Positions 35,772 through 46,849 of a stretch of 64,000 bases of DNA are shown piece by piece. Within the stretch, counting starts at the first letter, position 1. Each line of letters opens with the position of its first letter. The notes below the pieces were generated by a model. That model did no database searches and had not been told where the DNA came from. It saw only the letters and a list, made by a program, of their open reading frames with translations. Source of the DNA: Ascaphus truei (Eukaryota > Chordata > Amphibia > Anura > Ascaphidae); NCBI GenBank assembly GCA_036426205.1, contig CM071574.1, positions 17,516,440 to 17,580,439 of the forward strand, written 5' to 3'. The translations under genes were made by a program, and so were the position numbers.

Positions 35772-37304
35772 AAGTCTGCCAATATTCTTTTTTCTCTCGT
35801 TGTTATGCCTCACGTTTGAGAGCCAGTTAATGCAGTTCCAGGGGCAGTTGGAGTTACCCCGAATCTTACTCCCCTCGCTTTTCCCCCCCAAAAGATATGG
35901 AGCGTGACAGGGAAAAGAGACCCTGATACATATGTTGATGCCTCCAGGTTCAGATTGTGTTTTGAGAGGTCCGGGAACACAGCGAGAGACAATACTATCC
36001 TGTTGAGCTGCTTCAAAAATCACGGGGTAAAAACCTGCAACAAACAAAACAAAAAACAGAAACCCTTACCTGTACACATCATGGCGGCTCCTGGTGGAAC
36101 GCACGATGACCAGCATGGCGGAGGTACAAGATCTGGGCCTCGTGGCGGCATTGCGGAAGTGCAGATCGATCGGGCGGGAGAGCTGGTGGGAGGACTCCCT
36201 CTTTCGCGGGCTTCAGGTGAGAAAATGGCGTCCGCCAGAAGGACGTCACCGGAAGTAGATGGGATGCCATCTTGGTGAAGGCAGCAAAAGCACCAAAAAT
36301 GACATCATCATATAGCGCCGACCACTGTGCAATCCCGCGAGAGGTGGCACGGGGACAGGAAAGAACGGAAGTATGGGCTCCGCAGCTCAGGACTTCCCGG
36401 GTGTCATGGAAGATGCCCCCGGACGCCACCAAAAAAGAAGCAGCGGTGAGACAGCGTCGCCCTGCAGAGGGAAGACAAGCACCGCCGGGCACGTGGAAGA
36501 CAAGGAGAGGCGCGGTGGAGAAGTCCCATCACCGACACAGCCACAGTCAGCAGCCGAAACATTAAACATTGTCTAAATAAGAACACTTTCACACAAACAT
36601 TCTTTCCCCTATTCCCGGTCTCCCAAATAAAGAGCCACTAGACTAGGGATGTGAGGCCCTTAAGGGGAAGGACTAGCGGATTAAGACACAAATATTATCT
36701 TCTGCGACAGGCAATTGGGTATAAGGAGGGGAGAGTGAAAAGGGAAGGAGAGGGAAAGAAATAGAAATTCAAAAACTTCTTAAAAAAAAAAAAAGGGGGG
36801 GGGGGGGGGGGGGGCTTGGTGAAAAAGTTACATTAGCAAGGTTAGTTTGCCAGAGGTTAGGTTATGTTCTGTTATGATGCGGTTAAAATTAAATTCTACG
36901 AAATAAGGGGGGGAGGGGGAGTTTGCCCTCCAGTTTCACCATGGGCATGAGCCTCCACATGGGCATAGGGGGGAACCCCTTTAGGAGGCCCATGAAAGTC
37001 CCCACTGGGCCAGCCAGGGTGAGCGGTAGCGGGGGGTGGAGGTCCATCCCAGACTATGCTCGAGCTGAACGTCCAGGAGGGGCGGAGAAGGCGGTTGGGG
37101 GGGACTGGTCTCGCCCATACGCCGGACGTGTGGACACTGTAATTACATGTCTTGTTATATGTGTTTATATATTCCCCCAGTGTGCATTCCCTTGTTTCTC
37201 CCGGCTGCAGTCAGAAACCGCAGAAGGATTCGGACGGTGCCCGACATCATGGCTCCAAGTAAAGGTTAACGCTTACAGACAAGCAAAGGTTTGGAAATAC
37301 ACAA
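35772..37304 (+). other. Unusually long LINE inter-ORF region
   Basis: About 1.5 kb separates ORF1 and ORF2, where L1-type elements usually have a short gap. It is GC- and ATG-rich near 36079-36570 (ATGGCGG, GGAAGT words). It then has a run of about 14 A directly followed by about 20 G (36781-36814), and a GC-rich block at 36900-37130. It may contain an inserted sequence or a second promoter-like leader. No protein recognised. Confidence 0.5.
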
Positions 37305-37808
37305 ATGACTAAGGGGATTACTATTATCTCACATAATGTGAAAGGCTTTAATAGCCAAGGGAAACGCAAACTAGCCATGGCGGACTACAAAAAGACAGAC
37401 CCCGATAAAATTTTACTACAAGAGACTCACTTCTCGAAATCCAGCTCCCCGAAATATATAGACTATAGATTTAAGACTTGGTTCTCAGCCTCAGCCAGTA
37501 AAAAAAAAAGAGGGGTAGCCATACTACTTCACAACCGTTTGCCTTTTGCGTTTAAGACCATCAAAAAAGACAACAACGGCCGATTTCTGATTATCATCGG
37601 TGAAATACGAGGTCAACCGATCACATTGGCAAACGTGTATGCCCCGAGCGAAGGTGCAGAGGCTTTCCTAGAAAGGTTCTTCTCCGTCCTCCAGAGGATA
37701 GCGCAGGGCTGCGTAGTACTCGGGGGCGACTTTAACCAGACACTGGATCTGGTAATGGATAGATGCACCCCGAGCGGTCATATTAAATCGAAGGTCAGAC
37801 AAACCTGA
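37305..37808 (+). pseudogene. LINE ORF2, apurinic endonuclease domain (first frame)
   Basis: The EN domain nicks target DNA to prime reverse transcription. From ATG 37305 the frame shows SHNVKG (residues 9-14), QETH (39-42, metal-binding Glu), NVYAP (110-114) and GGDFN (140-144), the standard APE-type motif series. The frame ends at a stop at 37806, but the domain continues one frame over (DRYSRIDYLFVS near 37900-37935), so there is a frameshift near 37800. The last catalytic motif, normally S-D-H, reads SDY at about 37985-37993. A His-to-Tyr change would inactivate the nuclease. Confidence 0.85.
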
Positions 37809-37927
37809 ACAGGGGGCTGAGAGCCAATAATCTCTTAGATATATGGCATGAACAGCATCGACATGACAAAGGATTTACATTCTACTCCCACCCACATGAC
37901 AGATACAGTAGGATAGACTACCTCTTT

Positions 37928-39211
37928 GTGTCTAGCAGAATGGTTTCTCAGATCTCCCATTCGGGCATCCACGATATTTCGTGGTCAGATTACGCGCTGA
38001 TAGAGCTGCGGTGCTCGGATTTTATACTTGACAGACCAGGAGCGAACTGGAAACTCAATGAAGTTTTACTAAAAATCCCTGAAATTTCACAAAAAGTGGG
38101 GGATAGAATCAAGGAATACTTTCAGGAGAATAAGGGAAGCGTGGCTTCACAAGCTATCCTATGGGAAGCCCATAAGGCAACTCTGAGAGGAGAGCTCATA
38201 GGGATCGCAAGCAGGCAGAAGAGGGAGAAGGACAAAAAAATTAATCAGTTACAAGCAGAATTGGCAGTCCTATCAGCCCTACATAAAGATAACAAAAATG
38301 CAATGACCCTTAAGGAATTGCTAGACACCAAAACTAAACGTAACATTTTGCTAGCCTCCCGTGCTGAGAAGGAACTGACATGGTCCGCGATGGTGAAGTT
38401 CGTCTGGGGTAATAAAACCCCCCGCATCAAAACTAGCACAATGGTTAGGCCCACAACAAGAGGAGGGCTGGCGGTACCTTGCCTGTTATCGTATTTTAGA
38501 GCGGCCCAATTAACCCAAATTATCCAGTGGCACACCCACCCTAGTTTGAGGCGGTGGGTGGAACTGGAGGCGGCCTGCTGTGCCCCAGTGGCTCTTCAGA
38601 ACCTGATCTGGCTTCCAAACAAGGTGCGTAAAACCTTCAGCCACCCGCTCTCCGCGATAGACAGCTCATTAACAGTATGGGACAAGAGCAAATATCAGTT
38701 CGCCCTAATGAGGCAACACTCCTTGATGACCCCAATTTTGGGGAACCCTGATTTCGCTCCGGTCCTGCAGAAGCAAGATCTCACTATCTGGACACAGAAA
38801 GGCTACACACGCCTTCTACACCTGGAGGGTAGAATATCAATCAAACCTTTTGAGCAAATTAAATCAGAAAAAACAGTACCAAATTCAGAGTTTTTTAGAT
38901 ACCTCCAGTTAAGGGCTTTCTATGATAAATTCCCCATCCGCGCTCAGCGGACTAATTTCGAACAGCTCTGTTCTAGAGGAACAGGTACCAAGGGACTCAT
39001 CTCTGAGATGTATAAAGAGGTAGTCTGCCCGACCCCTGACGCCGACGTGACACTTAGTTACAGGACCAGATGGGAGAGAGATCTCGGGGAAACACTAGAT
39101 GACGAGGACTGGGACTATATTATATTGGCAGCAGCTAAGAGCTCAATCTGCACGACATTAAAGGAGAACACGTATAAGGTCCTGATTAGGTGGTATTTGA
39201 CCCCGCTATGA
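37928..39211 (+). pseudogene. LINE ORF2, endonuclease end joined directly to C-terminal domain (RT missing)
   Basis: This 427-residue frame begins inside the endonuclease end (SDYALIEL) and runs through the linker helix region (WEAHKATLRGELIGIASRQK...KELTW). It passes straight into KFVWGNKTPRIK...RGGLAVPCLLSYFRAAQL, which in L1 elements lies after the RT domain. The Tyr-X-Asp-Asp RT box and all RT motifs are therefore deleted, with the reading frame kept open through the junction near 38385. The C-terminal region continues to a stop after WYLTPL. Whether the fusion is translated is unknown. Confidence 0.8.
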
Positions 39212-39658
39212 TTATCAAAGTTTGTCACGGGTTACCCCCCATTGTGCCCCAAACAATGTGGGGAACAGGCAGACTTGCTGCACATGCTGTGGGGTTGCTC
39301 CAAGATACTTCCAATCTGGGAAGACATCAGGAATTGACTCCAGAAAATTCTCGATTGCACGATCCCTTTTGACCCCTGGTTGTTTCTGCTGGCCAGACGC
39401 ACCCCGGGGCTAAACAGGTCGGAGCATAAATTAATTGCACATTTTGCAACTGCCCTGAGGTGCGAAATCGCAGCATTGTGGAAGCAACCCGAGATACCCA
39501 TTATCCCACAAATCAGAAATAGAATTTGGCATGTATGTCGGATGGAGCAGTTAACGAGTCTGGTTAACGACACCGGCACAAATTTCCTAAAAGACTGGGC
39601 GCCTTGGTTAGCCCTGAACGATATCCCAGGGATCAATGCCGCCAATATAATGCTTTAA
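39212..39658 (+). pseudogene. LINE ORF2, terminal Cys/His region
   Basis: Beyond the stop near 39211 the reading continues in a shifted frame: PPLCPKQCGEQADLLHMLWGC (a C-X3-C...H...C zinc-knuckle-like pattern of L1 ORF2 tails). A further frame at 39380-39658 ends INAANIML before TAA. Stops and frame changes show decay. The antisense frame at 39232-39645 is a shadow. Confidence 0.7.
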
Positions 39659-40108
39659 TAGCTCTAGACGCGTTCTCCTTGGATGTGTGCGGATGTTTAG
39701 GGGATACATGAACGAGACGAGAGGAAGAGACAAGTAGAATAGGTCGCAGGGTGACTAGTCAGTATCTGTAGTACCCGCCCTAAGGTGAGCAAAAACTGTA
39801 GACTGGAACTGACCCCGGGACCTGGTAGAGCCGGGATCCCCCGTGAGACCCCAGAGATCTCGGAATTAGCTGAGGCAGCTATCCACCCCCCCCCCTCCCC
39901 CCCCCCCCCCCCCCCCCCCTCCCCTCCCTTCCTCTCCCCTGTTGTATCTTTGTCGGAAGTCTGGTTTGTCTGTCAGTCTCCCCAGAATGTCCGTTACGTG
40001 TAACAATACTAAATGAGTTGACATGAGTACCCTTATGTACGACATTGGGTTGGTAGATATTGTCATGATTGTACCATGCACTCAATAAAAACTTCTTTGG
40101 TTGAAAAA
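39659..40108 (+). other. LINE 3' UTR and tail
   Basis: Contains a poly-C tract with a few T (about 39886-39935) and AATAAA near 40084, then the A-rich tail before the target duplication. Confidence 0.7.
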
Positions 40109-40124
40109 AAAACCTGAATTGTTG

Positions 40125-40560
40125 GGGGGTCTTGAGGACTGGAGTTGAGCACCACTGCTGTAAATAAGTTTCTCTAAGGCATCGAAAGGCTGCAACATTC
40201 TGTTTTAAATAGTCTCTTTATGTCCTTTCTTGGAAATGTTATATGATTAAAGTCGGGATTCATCAAAGTGTGCTTGGTCTGGTGGTAACTGCCATTGAAT
40301 AGCAGTTACCTGCAGAATGCGCATGATACCCCACTTTGCGCTTTTATAAATCTCATCCCTAGTGAAAAAACATAAATACTAAAGCAAAACAACTGATACT
40401 ATGATTCGGTGTCATACAGTATTTTCCATTTCCTGGGATTATGATATAAAAATCAAATTTGAGTAATAACTATTTTTAAAAATGTTTTTCCTTAAAGAAT
40501 ATATGATAAGACAGACATATGCTTACACAGGTCCATTAAAATGAACATGAAATGCAATAA
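40125..40560. repeat. Duplicated block D, copy 1
   Basis: Collinear with 43190-43660. Shared words include CACTGCTGTAAATAA, CTCTTTATGTCCTTTCTTGG, TCATACAGTATTTTCCATTT and TTTTAAAAATGTTTTTCCTT. It starts with the right half of palindromic family P (to about 40160). Confidence 0.75.
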
Positions 40561-41099
40561 GTACAATTAACAGACACATATAATTAGAAAGTTAAAGCAT
40601 TGTATTAGTATATTTGCACTGGGAATATTACCTGAGTCAGCACTGGACTTCTCATCACAAGCCTGCAGCGGGGTGTTTTGACAATGAATTAGCAAATCCT
40701 TATTATCCCGGTAAAAGCAAAGCAGTAATAGTAGTTACATGTGGTCAAAAATATGTGTTGAAAATGTCACTGTAGCATTATGAAAGACAAATGTGTTCAT
40801 GATAAATCTAGAGACATTTACAAATAAAAATACCGTAATTTAAAAGATTTCCTGCCAAAATTAATAAATATGTTGCAAAGTAGCTTTGTGACATATTACC
40901 ATGCCTAATGGAGAGAGGCTGGATCACTGTCACTTATATAACCTGTTGTTAGCTGACAGCTACAGAGTATAATCAGTGTAACATACCTATAATTGTACTG
41001 TCAGATATATACCCCAGTGAGAGACTAAGCAACAGGCAGAAGGGGAGGCAGAAGATTCAAATTATACTGTAGCATGCAAATATTGAAACCTTTTCTAGA
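40561..41099. other. Intronic sequence without recognised features
   Basis: AT-rich, nothing recognised. Confidence 0.45.
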
Positions 41100-42115
41100 T
41101 CCCCTTCCCTATGCTTAAGGGAAATATTCGTGCTGCTGTACCTGTCTGCTCACTGGAGGCCTAAGTCTACGCCTCCACTTATGAGGGATCCCAGCGTTGG
41201 CGGGATAACCCCTCACAGGAACCAATACAAAGTAATACATCACAAAATGTATATAACTAGGCTTTTTTGTACACACACACTAACATACAACAACCTGTAC
41301 CCGCAGTATAAACAGTGACCCAACACGTGGTGGTTCCCCCAAAGTACTGAGGTGCTGTGGCACCAATAACCCCTGGTTCCTGTCCCAGCAATCCCACCCA
41401 AATGTGAGGTAGTGCTTCCCCCTGTGTATGCAGGTGAACGTTGGGTACCTGCCTCTGTACTCCAGTACCCAGGTGCTGCTTGGCATGGTGAGTTGGAGCG
41501 GATCCCACGTATCGGGGCTTCCAACACAAATCCCCTTTCGTAAGGGTCCTGATCCTCCTCAGTGTGAGGTCCAGCCGGAGGGTCTCACACATGTCTCAGG
41601 GTCCTGTGGCCTGGTCCTAAGCCGTCGCGTGGCCGTCCGGTCACCAGCGCAGTACTAATAACACTTTATGGGAAGAGTCCCTATTTGGGGCCTTCCCTGC
41701 AACACTCCTCTGATTTGGCTCAGGGCCTAACTGGGGCTAGGGGCAAGATCTAGGCCTAGCTCAGGAAGCTACAGCTCCCTGGACACTACCTGTCTCCTCG
41801 GTGCCTACGTCAGGACTGCCTCGCGGCTTTCCGCACACAGAGGATATCCTGTTTCTCCCTCCTACTCCAATCCCATTGGGTTCGCAGTCCCATGTGATAC
41901 AGTCCCTCCCTCTAGGGATTTTGGGACTTGTACTCCAACAGCTGCATATGCAGAACCATCCTAAGATGGCCGCCGCCTCCTCCACTGCGCATGTGCGCCT
42001 TGCCACAATGCGCAATTTGCAAAATGGCCGCCCCCACACTCCCGATCGTGCAGAGCTCAGTTCAATAGCTGGGCAGCTCCCCCTCACTGGAGGCAGGGGA
42101 GGGGGACTCGGCTAC
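41100..42115 (-). repeat. GC-rich LTR-like block (tentative)
   Basis: A kilobase of GC-rich sequence with sharp composition edges contains AAGATGGCCGCC and GCGCATGTGCGC words, common in amphibian LTR U3 regions. It ends GGCTACA, which would be a TG...-type start on the minus strand. No target duplication, poly(A) signal or paired LTR was confirmed. The open frames on both strands are mutually overlapping and unrecognised. Confidence 0.3.
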
Positions 42116-43064
42116 ATCTTTTTAAACAGATAATTGAAAGGTTTGTTCCCAATTCTCTTACAGTTGTGGAGCAACATATGGGTTGGCGAAAGGTTCTGAG
42201 CAATTAATTAGAACTTGATTTACATGACCGTTTTTTACCTACATGACTGTTAAGACCGGAAAATCAATTATCTCTGGATTAATAATGGGCCAGAGGTTTA
42301 CTTCTGCAGGTTAACTTCTGCAGCAAAAATGGTCCTGGGTTTCAAGCTAGAGCATCTCCCTGCCAATAATCAGACCGAGAGCATGCCCAACCCCACACAT
42401 GACAAAAGAGGACTGCCGTGTTGAAGGGCTGAAACAAACAGCTTTGAGAGAGGCTATACAACATGGTTTTCCTTCAATTTAGACCTACTGTAGTTGTTTA
42501 TAGAAGCAAGACTTCCAGCCAAGTAGATAAGTAAAACTTGTTTTACATCATGCAGGCGGTTATCGTGAACTAGCTCAAAATGTTGTACCAGGAAGAATAC
42601 ATTGAGATATATATCTTATTTTCAAGTACATCCTTAGGTTCCATAATACAGACAATATGAAATACAGATGCAGCAAGCTTTATCTGTTGGTATCACAGAA
42701 TATTGGGTTACAATGCAGAATATCACCACAAAGTTTCCATAGGATTCAATGGCAGTGATATAATGCAGACTATGACAGACTTTCTAACCATAATTTACCA
42801 GCAGGTGAAAGAATCCTTGCTACAGCTGTATTATTCCCTTCTTTGGAGATTTAATCACATGTGTTTGGCACAGTAGACACCACATGGTAGTTCAGTCAAA
42901 GCACTATAAATAACTGCAAATAAGAAATGATAAATACAATTCTCCTGTGTGACCTGCATTCTCCTGTAGCTGCAAATAACTATTCCAAGCGGTGGTTAAA
43001 GAAAGTGGGCAAAACACTAAGCAAAGCACCTGGGTACATGAATGTGGAGAAGCATACTGTAAAT
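42116..43064. other. Intronic sequence without recognised features
   Basis: AT-rich, no gene or repeat boundary recognised. Confidence 0.45.
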
Positions 43065-43226
43065 CAGGAGTGCTCACTTCCAGTCCTCAATGCCCCCCAA
43101 CAAGTCAGATTTTAAGGATGTCCCAGCACACGTCGCTCAGTCTTTAACCACTTGTGCTGAAGCTGGGACATCCTTAAAGCCTGACTTGTTGGGGGGTCTT
43201 GTGGACAGAAAGTTGAGCACCACTGC
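43065..43226. mobile_element. Palindromic repeat family P, copy 2
   Basis: Left AGTGCTCACTTCCAGTCCTCA...CCCCCCAACAAGTCAG and right CTGACTTGTTGGGGGGTCTTG...TTGAGCACCACTG are inverted around about 43140, with an inner CATCCTTAA/TTAAGGATG pair. Uninterrupted counterpart of the copy split by the LINE. Confidence 0.75.
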
Positions 43227-43660
43227 TGTAAATAACTTTCTCCAAGGCATCGTAAGGCTACAACATTCTGCTTTACATAGTCTCTTTATGTCCTTTCTTG
43301 GAAATATTATATGATTGAAGTTGGGATTCATCAAAGCGTGATTCTGGCTATCGCGCTCAGTCTGGCGGTAACTGCCATTGAGTCGAATAGCAGTTACCGA
43401 CAGAATGCGCGCGAGACCCCGCTTCGTGCTTTTAGAAATCTCAGCCCTAGTGCAACATAAATACTATGGTAAAGCAACGGATACTATGAATCGGTGTCAT
43501 ACAGTATTTTCCATTTCCTGGGATTGGGATATACAAATCAAATTTGAGTAAAATACTGTAACTACTTTTAAAAATGTTTTTCCTTAAAGAATGTGTAATG
43601 TGGCTGTCATACTTGTAGGGGTCCATGTTAAAATGGACATGAAGTACAAGGTGAGATTGT
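43190..43660. repeat. Duplicated block D, copy 2
   Basis: Same order of words as 40125-40560, with moderate base substitution and some indels, including an extra GATTCTGGCTATCGCGCTCA-type piece near 43342-43361. Both copies begin inside family P. Confidence 0.75.
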
Positions 43661-43780
43661 GTGCTAATTTGCATGTCATTACCAAGAGTCCCTCGCTGCA
43701 ATGGAAGCATTATATGCTGGGAGATAATGGTTTAAAGCAGGGTTGCAGACCTGTCTGAGACATGTGAATGTGCTAACAAG
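43616..43780 (+). repeat. Repeat family R, copy 1
   Basis: Shares TTAAAATGGACATGAAG-like start, a GCTGCARTGGAAGCA block and GCAGGGTTGCAGACCTGTCTG with 53458-53622 and (inverted) 61540-61702. Ends where the MITE at 43781 begins. Confidence 0.65.
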
Positions 43781-44150
43781 TAGAGATGGGCGAATCCACC
43801 CAAATTCGTTTCCCGATTTTCTCACATTTTCCCGACAAAATCCGTATCACAGTGTAAAATACGCAAACGGATTTGGTCGGTTTTAATCTGCGTGGATTCA
43901 TCAGAAATCACCATTGGATTCAATCTATTAATGGATTTGCAGAATCCAGTCCATGGATTCAGCTACTCGTTGGCGGATTCTTAAAAATCCGTCAATGGTT
44001 TGCTGAATCCGCGCTGTGTATTGGCAGTAATAATAAAAAATCCACAAAACATGAATGGTCCTTTTTGAGATTCATCCGCTGAAATCTGCGGATCAAAAGA
44101 ACCGGTCGATCCGCTGCAGATCCAAATTCGCCAAAAAATGTTGCCTCTCT
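43781..44150 (-). mobile_element. MITE with AGAGATGGGC ends, copy 2
   Basis: Starts TAGAGATGGGCGAAT; the other end reads TTCGCC...CCTCTCT. Interior blocks match 23155-23542 in reverse complement. Confidence 0.6.
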
Positions 44151-44473
44151 TCTCACAAGTGATATTTCTATTTCCATAAAGAATAGATTTCCAGAAGGCA
44201 ACCAATGTGTTTTCCTGTCTTACTAATAAAAATGATCCTAATAGTTCAAAAATATTAGTAGATCAGATTGATATTTTTCTAGTATATAAAATGTTCTTGA
44301 AGTATTTGTCTAAAGTAGCAATGCAATATGATTGGTAGGATGTAGAAGTAACTAATAATACACATGCAATTTCTTATTCTCTGTTTCATAAAAGATGACC
44401 CAGTTTAAATGTAGAACTCAGATAGTCAGATGTACCCACTCTATTTACTTTAAATATAATTTGTAAGTTAGGT

Positions 44474-44753
44474 CAGGGTTGCTCAAACTGGGGGGGCGTG
44501 CGATATTTTTTGGGGGGCACGGCGATAACAGAGGCCCCGTGCTCTTGCCCAAGGCATTTAAATTAAATGCTGGGGGACCGCACAAGGCCTCTGTAACTCA
44601 CTTACCTTGATTCAGCCGGCTTCGGGCGTCATGGCGTCAAATGACACCGCAGGGTCATGTGACGTAATGTGATGTAACAAAGGTAAGGGGGAAGCGCGAG
44701 TACTGGTGGAAAGCAGGCAGGGGGGCGCAGCAACAAAAGTTTGAGCACCTCTG
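44474..44753. mobile_element. hAT MITE, 280 bp
   Basis: Terminal inverted repeats CAGGGTTGCTCAAACT / AGTTTGAGCACCTCTG with a perfect 8-bp duplication AGTTAGGT (44466-44473 and 44754-44761). Internal palindrome CATTTAAATTAAATG. Same family as 11975-12291. Confidence 0.85.
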
Positions 44754-44761
44754 AGTTAGGT

Positions 44762-46259
44762 CATAAATGTTAGAATATGAATAGGACTGGCCATTAAACT
44801 CTTGAAAAAATGTTTGTTTTTAATGTTTGTGCAAGAAAAAAAAAGGTTTTGTGTATCTACCAATCAAAAATGCTAAGCTGTTTTTGATGAGTCTTACATT
44901 TGCAATTAAATAGTTTCAAAACATCTTGATGGCAATAAAAGATAATTATGTTCACAGATTGCTGCAAATTGAAATCTTGCACCAAATCACCATGGGATCA
45001 ATTACAATAACAGAAATCTTTTTAAAAAATGGTCTAGGGAATTGTATACTGTACTGGTGTATCCTGCCTCTAAAAATGAATCATTTTTCTGCAAGCAGGT
45101 CAATAAGTACATTGAAACACAAAATCAATGTGATGGCCAAAAAATACTAGGACTTGGATCCTCAAAACGGTGCAAAACTTTAACACGCCTTGACTCCCGT
45201 TCATATGAATGAATGAACTAAAATTTAGCGCACTATTGTGGATCTGGATCTTCGATTTTAAGATAAGTCAAAAGACTACCCATCAACTAATCTCCAAGAA
45301 TCAGTCGAAATAATCCACTCATGACCGAGATTTGATAAATAATATAAATCATAAAATAAACTCCACTGATTGGCTGCAGCCTTCAAATCCTACATGTTTC
45401 AGAAAAAGGCTCCTACCCTTTCTCATTGTAAATTAGTCGATATTCTTTCCTTGCATAAGGTACTGTACATTATGATAAAAATTCCCCCATCTAAAAAAAT
45501 ACAGTTTATTTTAAATATCTATATATACGCATATGGGCACAAAAGTTTGAATTTTAGAAAGTTGTTCCCCCTCCCCCAACCAAAACACCAATGAAAGAGC
45601 CCAGCGAAACAATTTTTTTCAAAATTGAGCAATTTTTCTATAGAATTGTGTAGTGCTCTGGACTTTAATTAAAGTTGACATGTCCCTGTAATACTACCCA
45701 TACATATACCTCAATTATGTTGTAGTGTGCTGAGATTCGTTTATTTTTCACTGGTAATGAACCATAAATGTTGATTCTGTTGGAATGTGTGAAGGTTAGA
45801 GATGGATTTTTTTTTTTGCTGGAGATCATAAAGTAAGTGAAGTTTTCTTTTTTTAATGAAACATGTTGCAAAAAAATGGAAAGCTTCACGAAAAAATGTA
45901 CCATGCAATAAAAGTCAACATGCCAACAGGTCACATGGCACTTAGTATACTGTCATTTGCTGCCATGTTTGCTAAATGTTGTCATAGCTCTGGCTACATT
46001 CTAGTGAAATTTGGGTTGTTACCCCTTTTTTTAGCCAGGACCTTTTATGTTATGTTAACCATTCCTAGTTATTTTAACTTCAGACTTGATCACATTTTTG
46101 GGTTATGTTTTTAGCCCAAACATGACAGTTAATATGTTAGTTCCTTCCCATCAATATGAAATGTTAAATTGTCACTATTACCATGAAATGTAATGTTTGA
46201 TGTTTTTTTTCTTTATTAGATCTTGAAATAGTAATGTATATATTTTTTTCTGATTTTAG
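44762..46259 (+). other. 3' end of the KCNJ3 intron, with acceptor site
   Basis: AT-rich intron sequence ending in a pyrimidine tract (TATTTTTTTCTGATTTTAG) with AG at 46258-46259. No other gene recognised. Confidence 0.7.
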
Positions 46260-46849
46260 GAATGACTTGCCAAGCACGGACATCATACACCGAAGATGAA
46301 GTTCTCTGGGGTCATCGTTTTTACCCTGTTATTTCCCTTGAGGAAGGATTCTTTAAAGTAGACTACTCACAATTTCATGCAACATTTGAAGTTCCAACTG
46401 CACCGTATAGTGTTAAAGAACAAGAAGAAATGCTTCTCATGTCTTCTCCTTTAATAACACCAGCAGTAGGTAATAGCAAAGAGAGAAATAATTCTGTAGA
46501 CTGTCTGAATAGTCTAGATGACATTAGTACAAAGATGACTCTAAAAATGCAGAAAATGACGGGCAGAGAGGATCTGCCCAGGAAACTACTAAGAATGAGT
46601 TCTACTACTTCAGAGAAAGCTTATAGCATGGGCGATTTGCCAATGAAACTTCAACGAATAAGCTCAGTACCTGGCAATTCAGAAGAAAAACTGGTTATGA
46701 AAACCACAAAGATGATGTCTGATTCAATAAGTCAATCAATAGCAGATCTACCACCAAAGCTTCAAAGATTGTCTGGTGGTGGTGGAGGCAGAATGGATGG
46801 AAACTTACCACCCAAATTACGGAAAATGAATTCAGACCGGTTTTCATAA
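46260..46849 (+). CDS. KCNJ3: KCNJ3 last coding exon: GIRK1 (Kir3.1) C-terminal cytoplasmic region
   Basis: GIRK1 pairs with other Kir3 subunits to form K+ channels opened by G-protein beta-gamma at the plasma membrane. This exon encodes about 196 residues of the cytoplasmic tail. It includes [20 protein letters not shown], the strand-loop [24 protein letters not shown] (LM-loop region, which in the family contributes to beta-gamma activation), [17 protein letters not shown], and the GIRK1-specific distal tail with repeated (D/N)LPxKL motifs ending [11 protein letters not shown]. The exon starts with GA after AG at 46258-46259, giving a phase-1 junction (G|GA, Gly before the ATG at 46262), as expected from the mammalian gene. 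Stop TAA is 46847-46849. The Met at 46262 is internal, not a start. Four exon-internal Gly residues in a row (GGTGGTGGTGGAGGC) make the tail slightly longer there than I recall in mammals. The upstream exons lie outside the window. Confidence 0.97.

Larger units (their letters stand above)
34675..40108 (+). mobile_element. L1-like LINE with internal RT deletion
   Basis: Flanked by a perfect 16-bp target duplication AAAACCTGAATTGTTG (34659-34674 and 40109-40124). It ends in AATAAAAACTTC...TTGAAAAAAA, an A-rich tail. Order: short 5' leader, ORF1 (34818-35771, one stop), a long inter-ORF region, the ORF2 endonuclease (from 37305), linker, C-terminal domain (to 39658), 3' UTR. The reverse transcriptase core expected between about 38380 and 38400 is absent. 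It inserted into a palindromic MITE. Defects: stop in ORF1, frameshift near 37800, catalytic His to Tyr in the endonuclease, RT deletion, stop near 39211. Confidence 0.9.

Noticed and set aside
41240..42133. Several open frames of about 100 residues on both strands
   Set aside because: Overlap each other inside a GC-rich LTR-like block; none has recognisable domains.
46262..46264. ATG as a translation start for the KCNJ3 frame
   Set aside because: The family protein continues upstream and the acceptor AG at 46258-46259 with the phase-1 GA shows this Met is internal.
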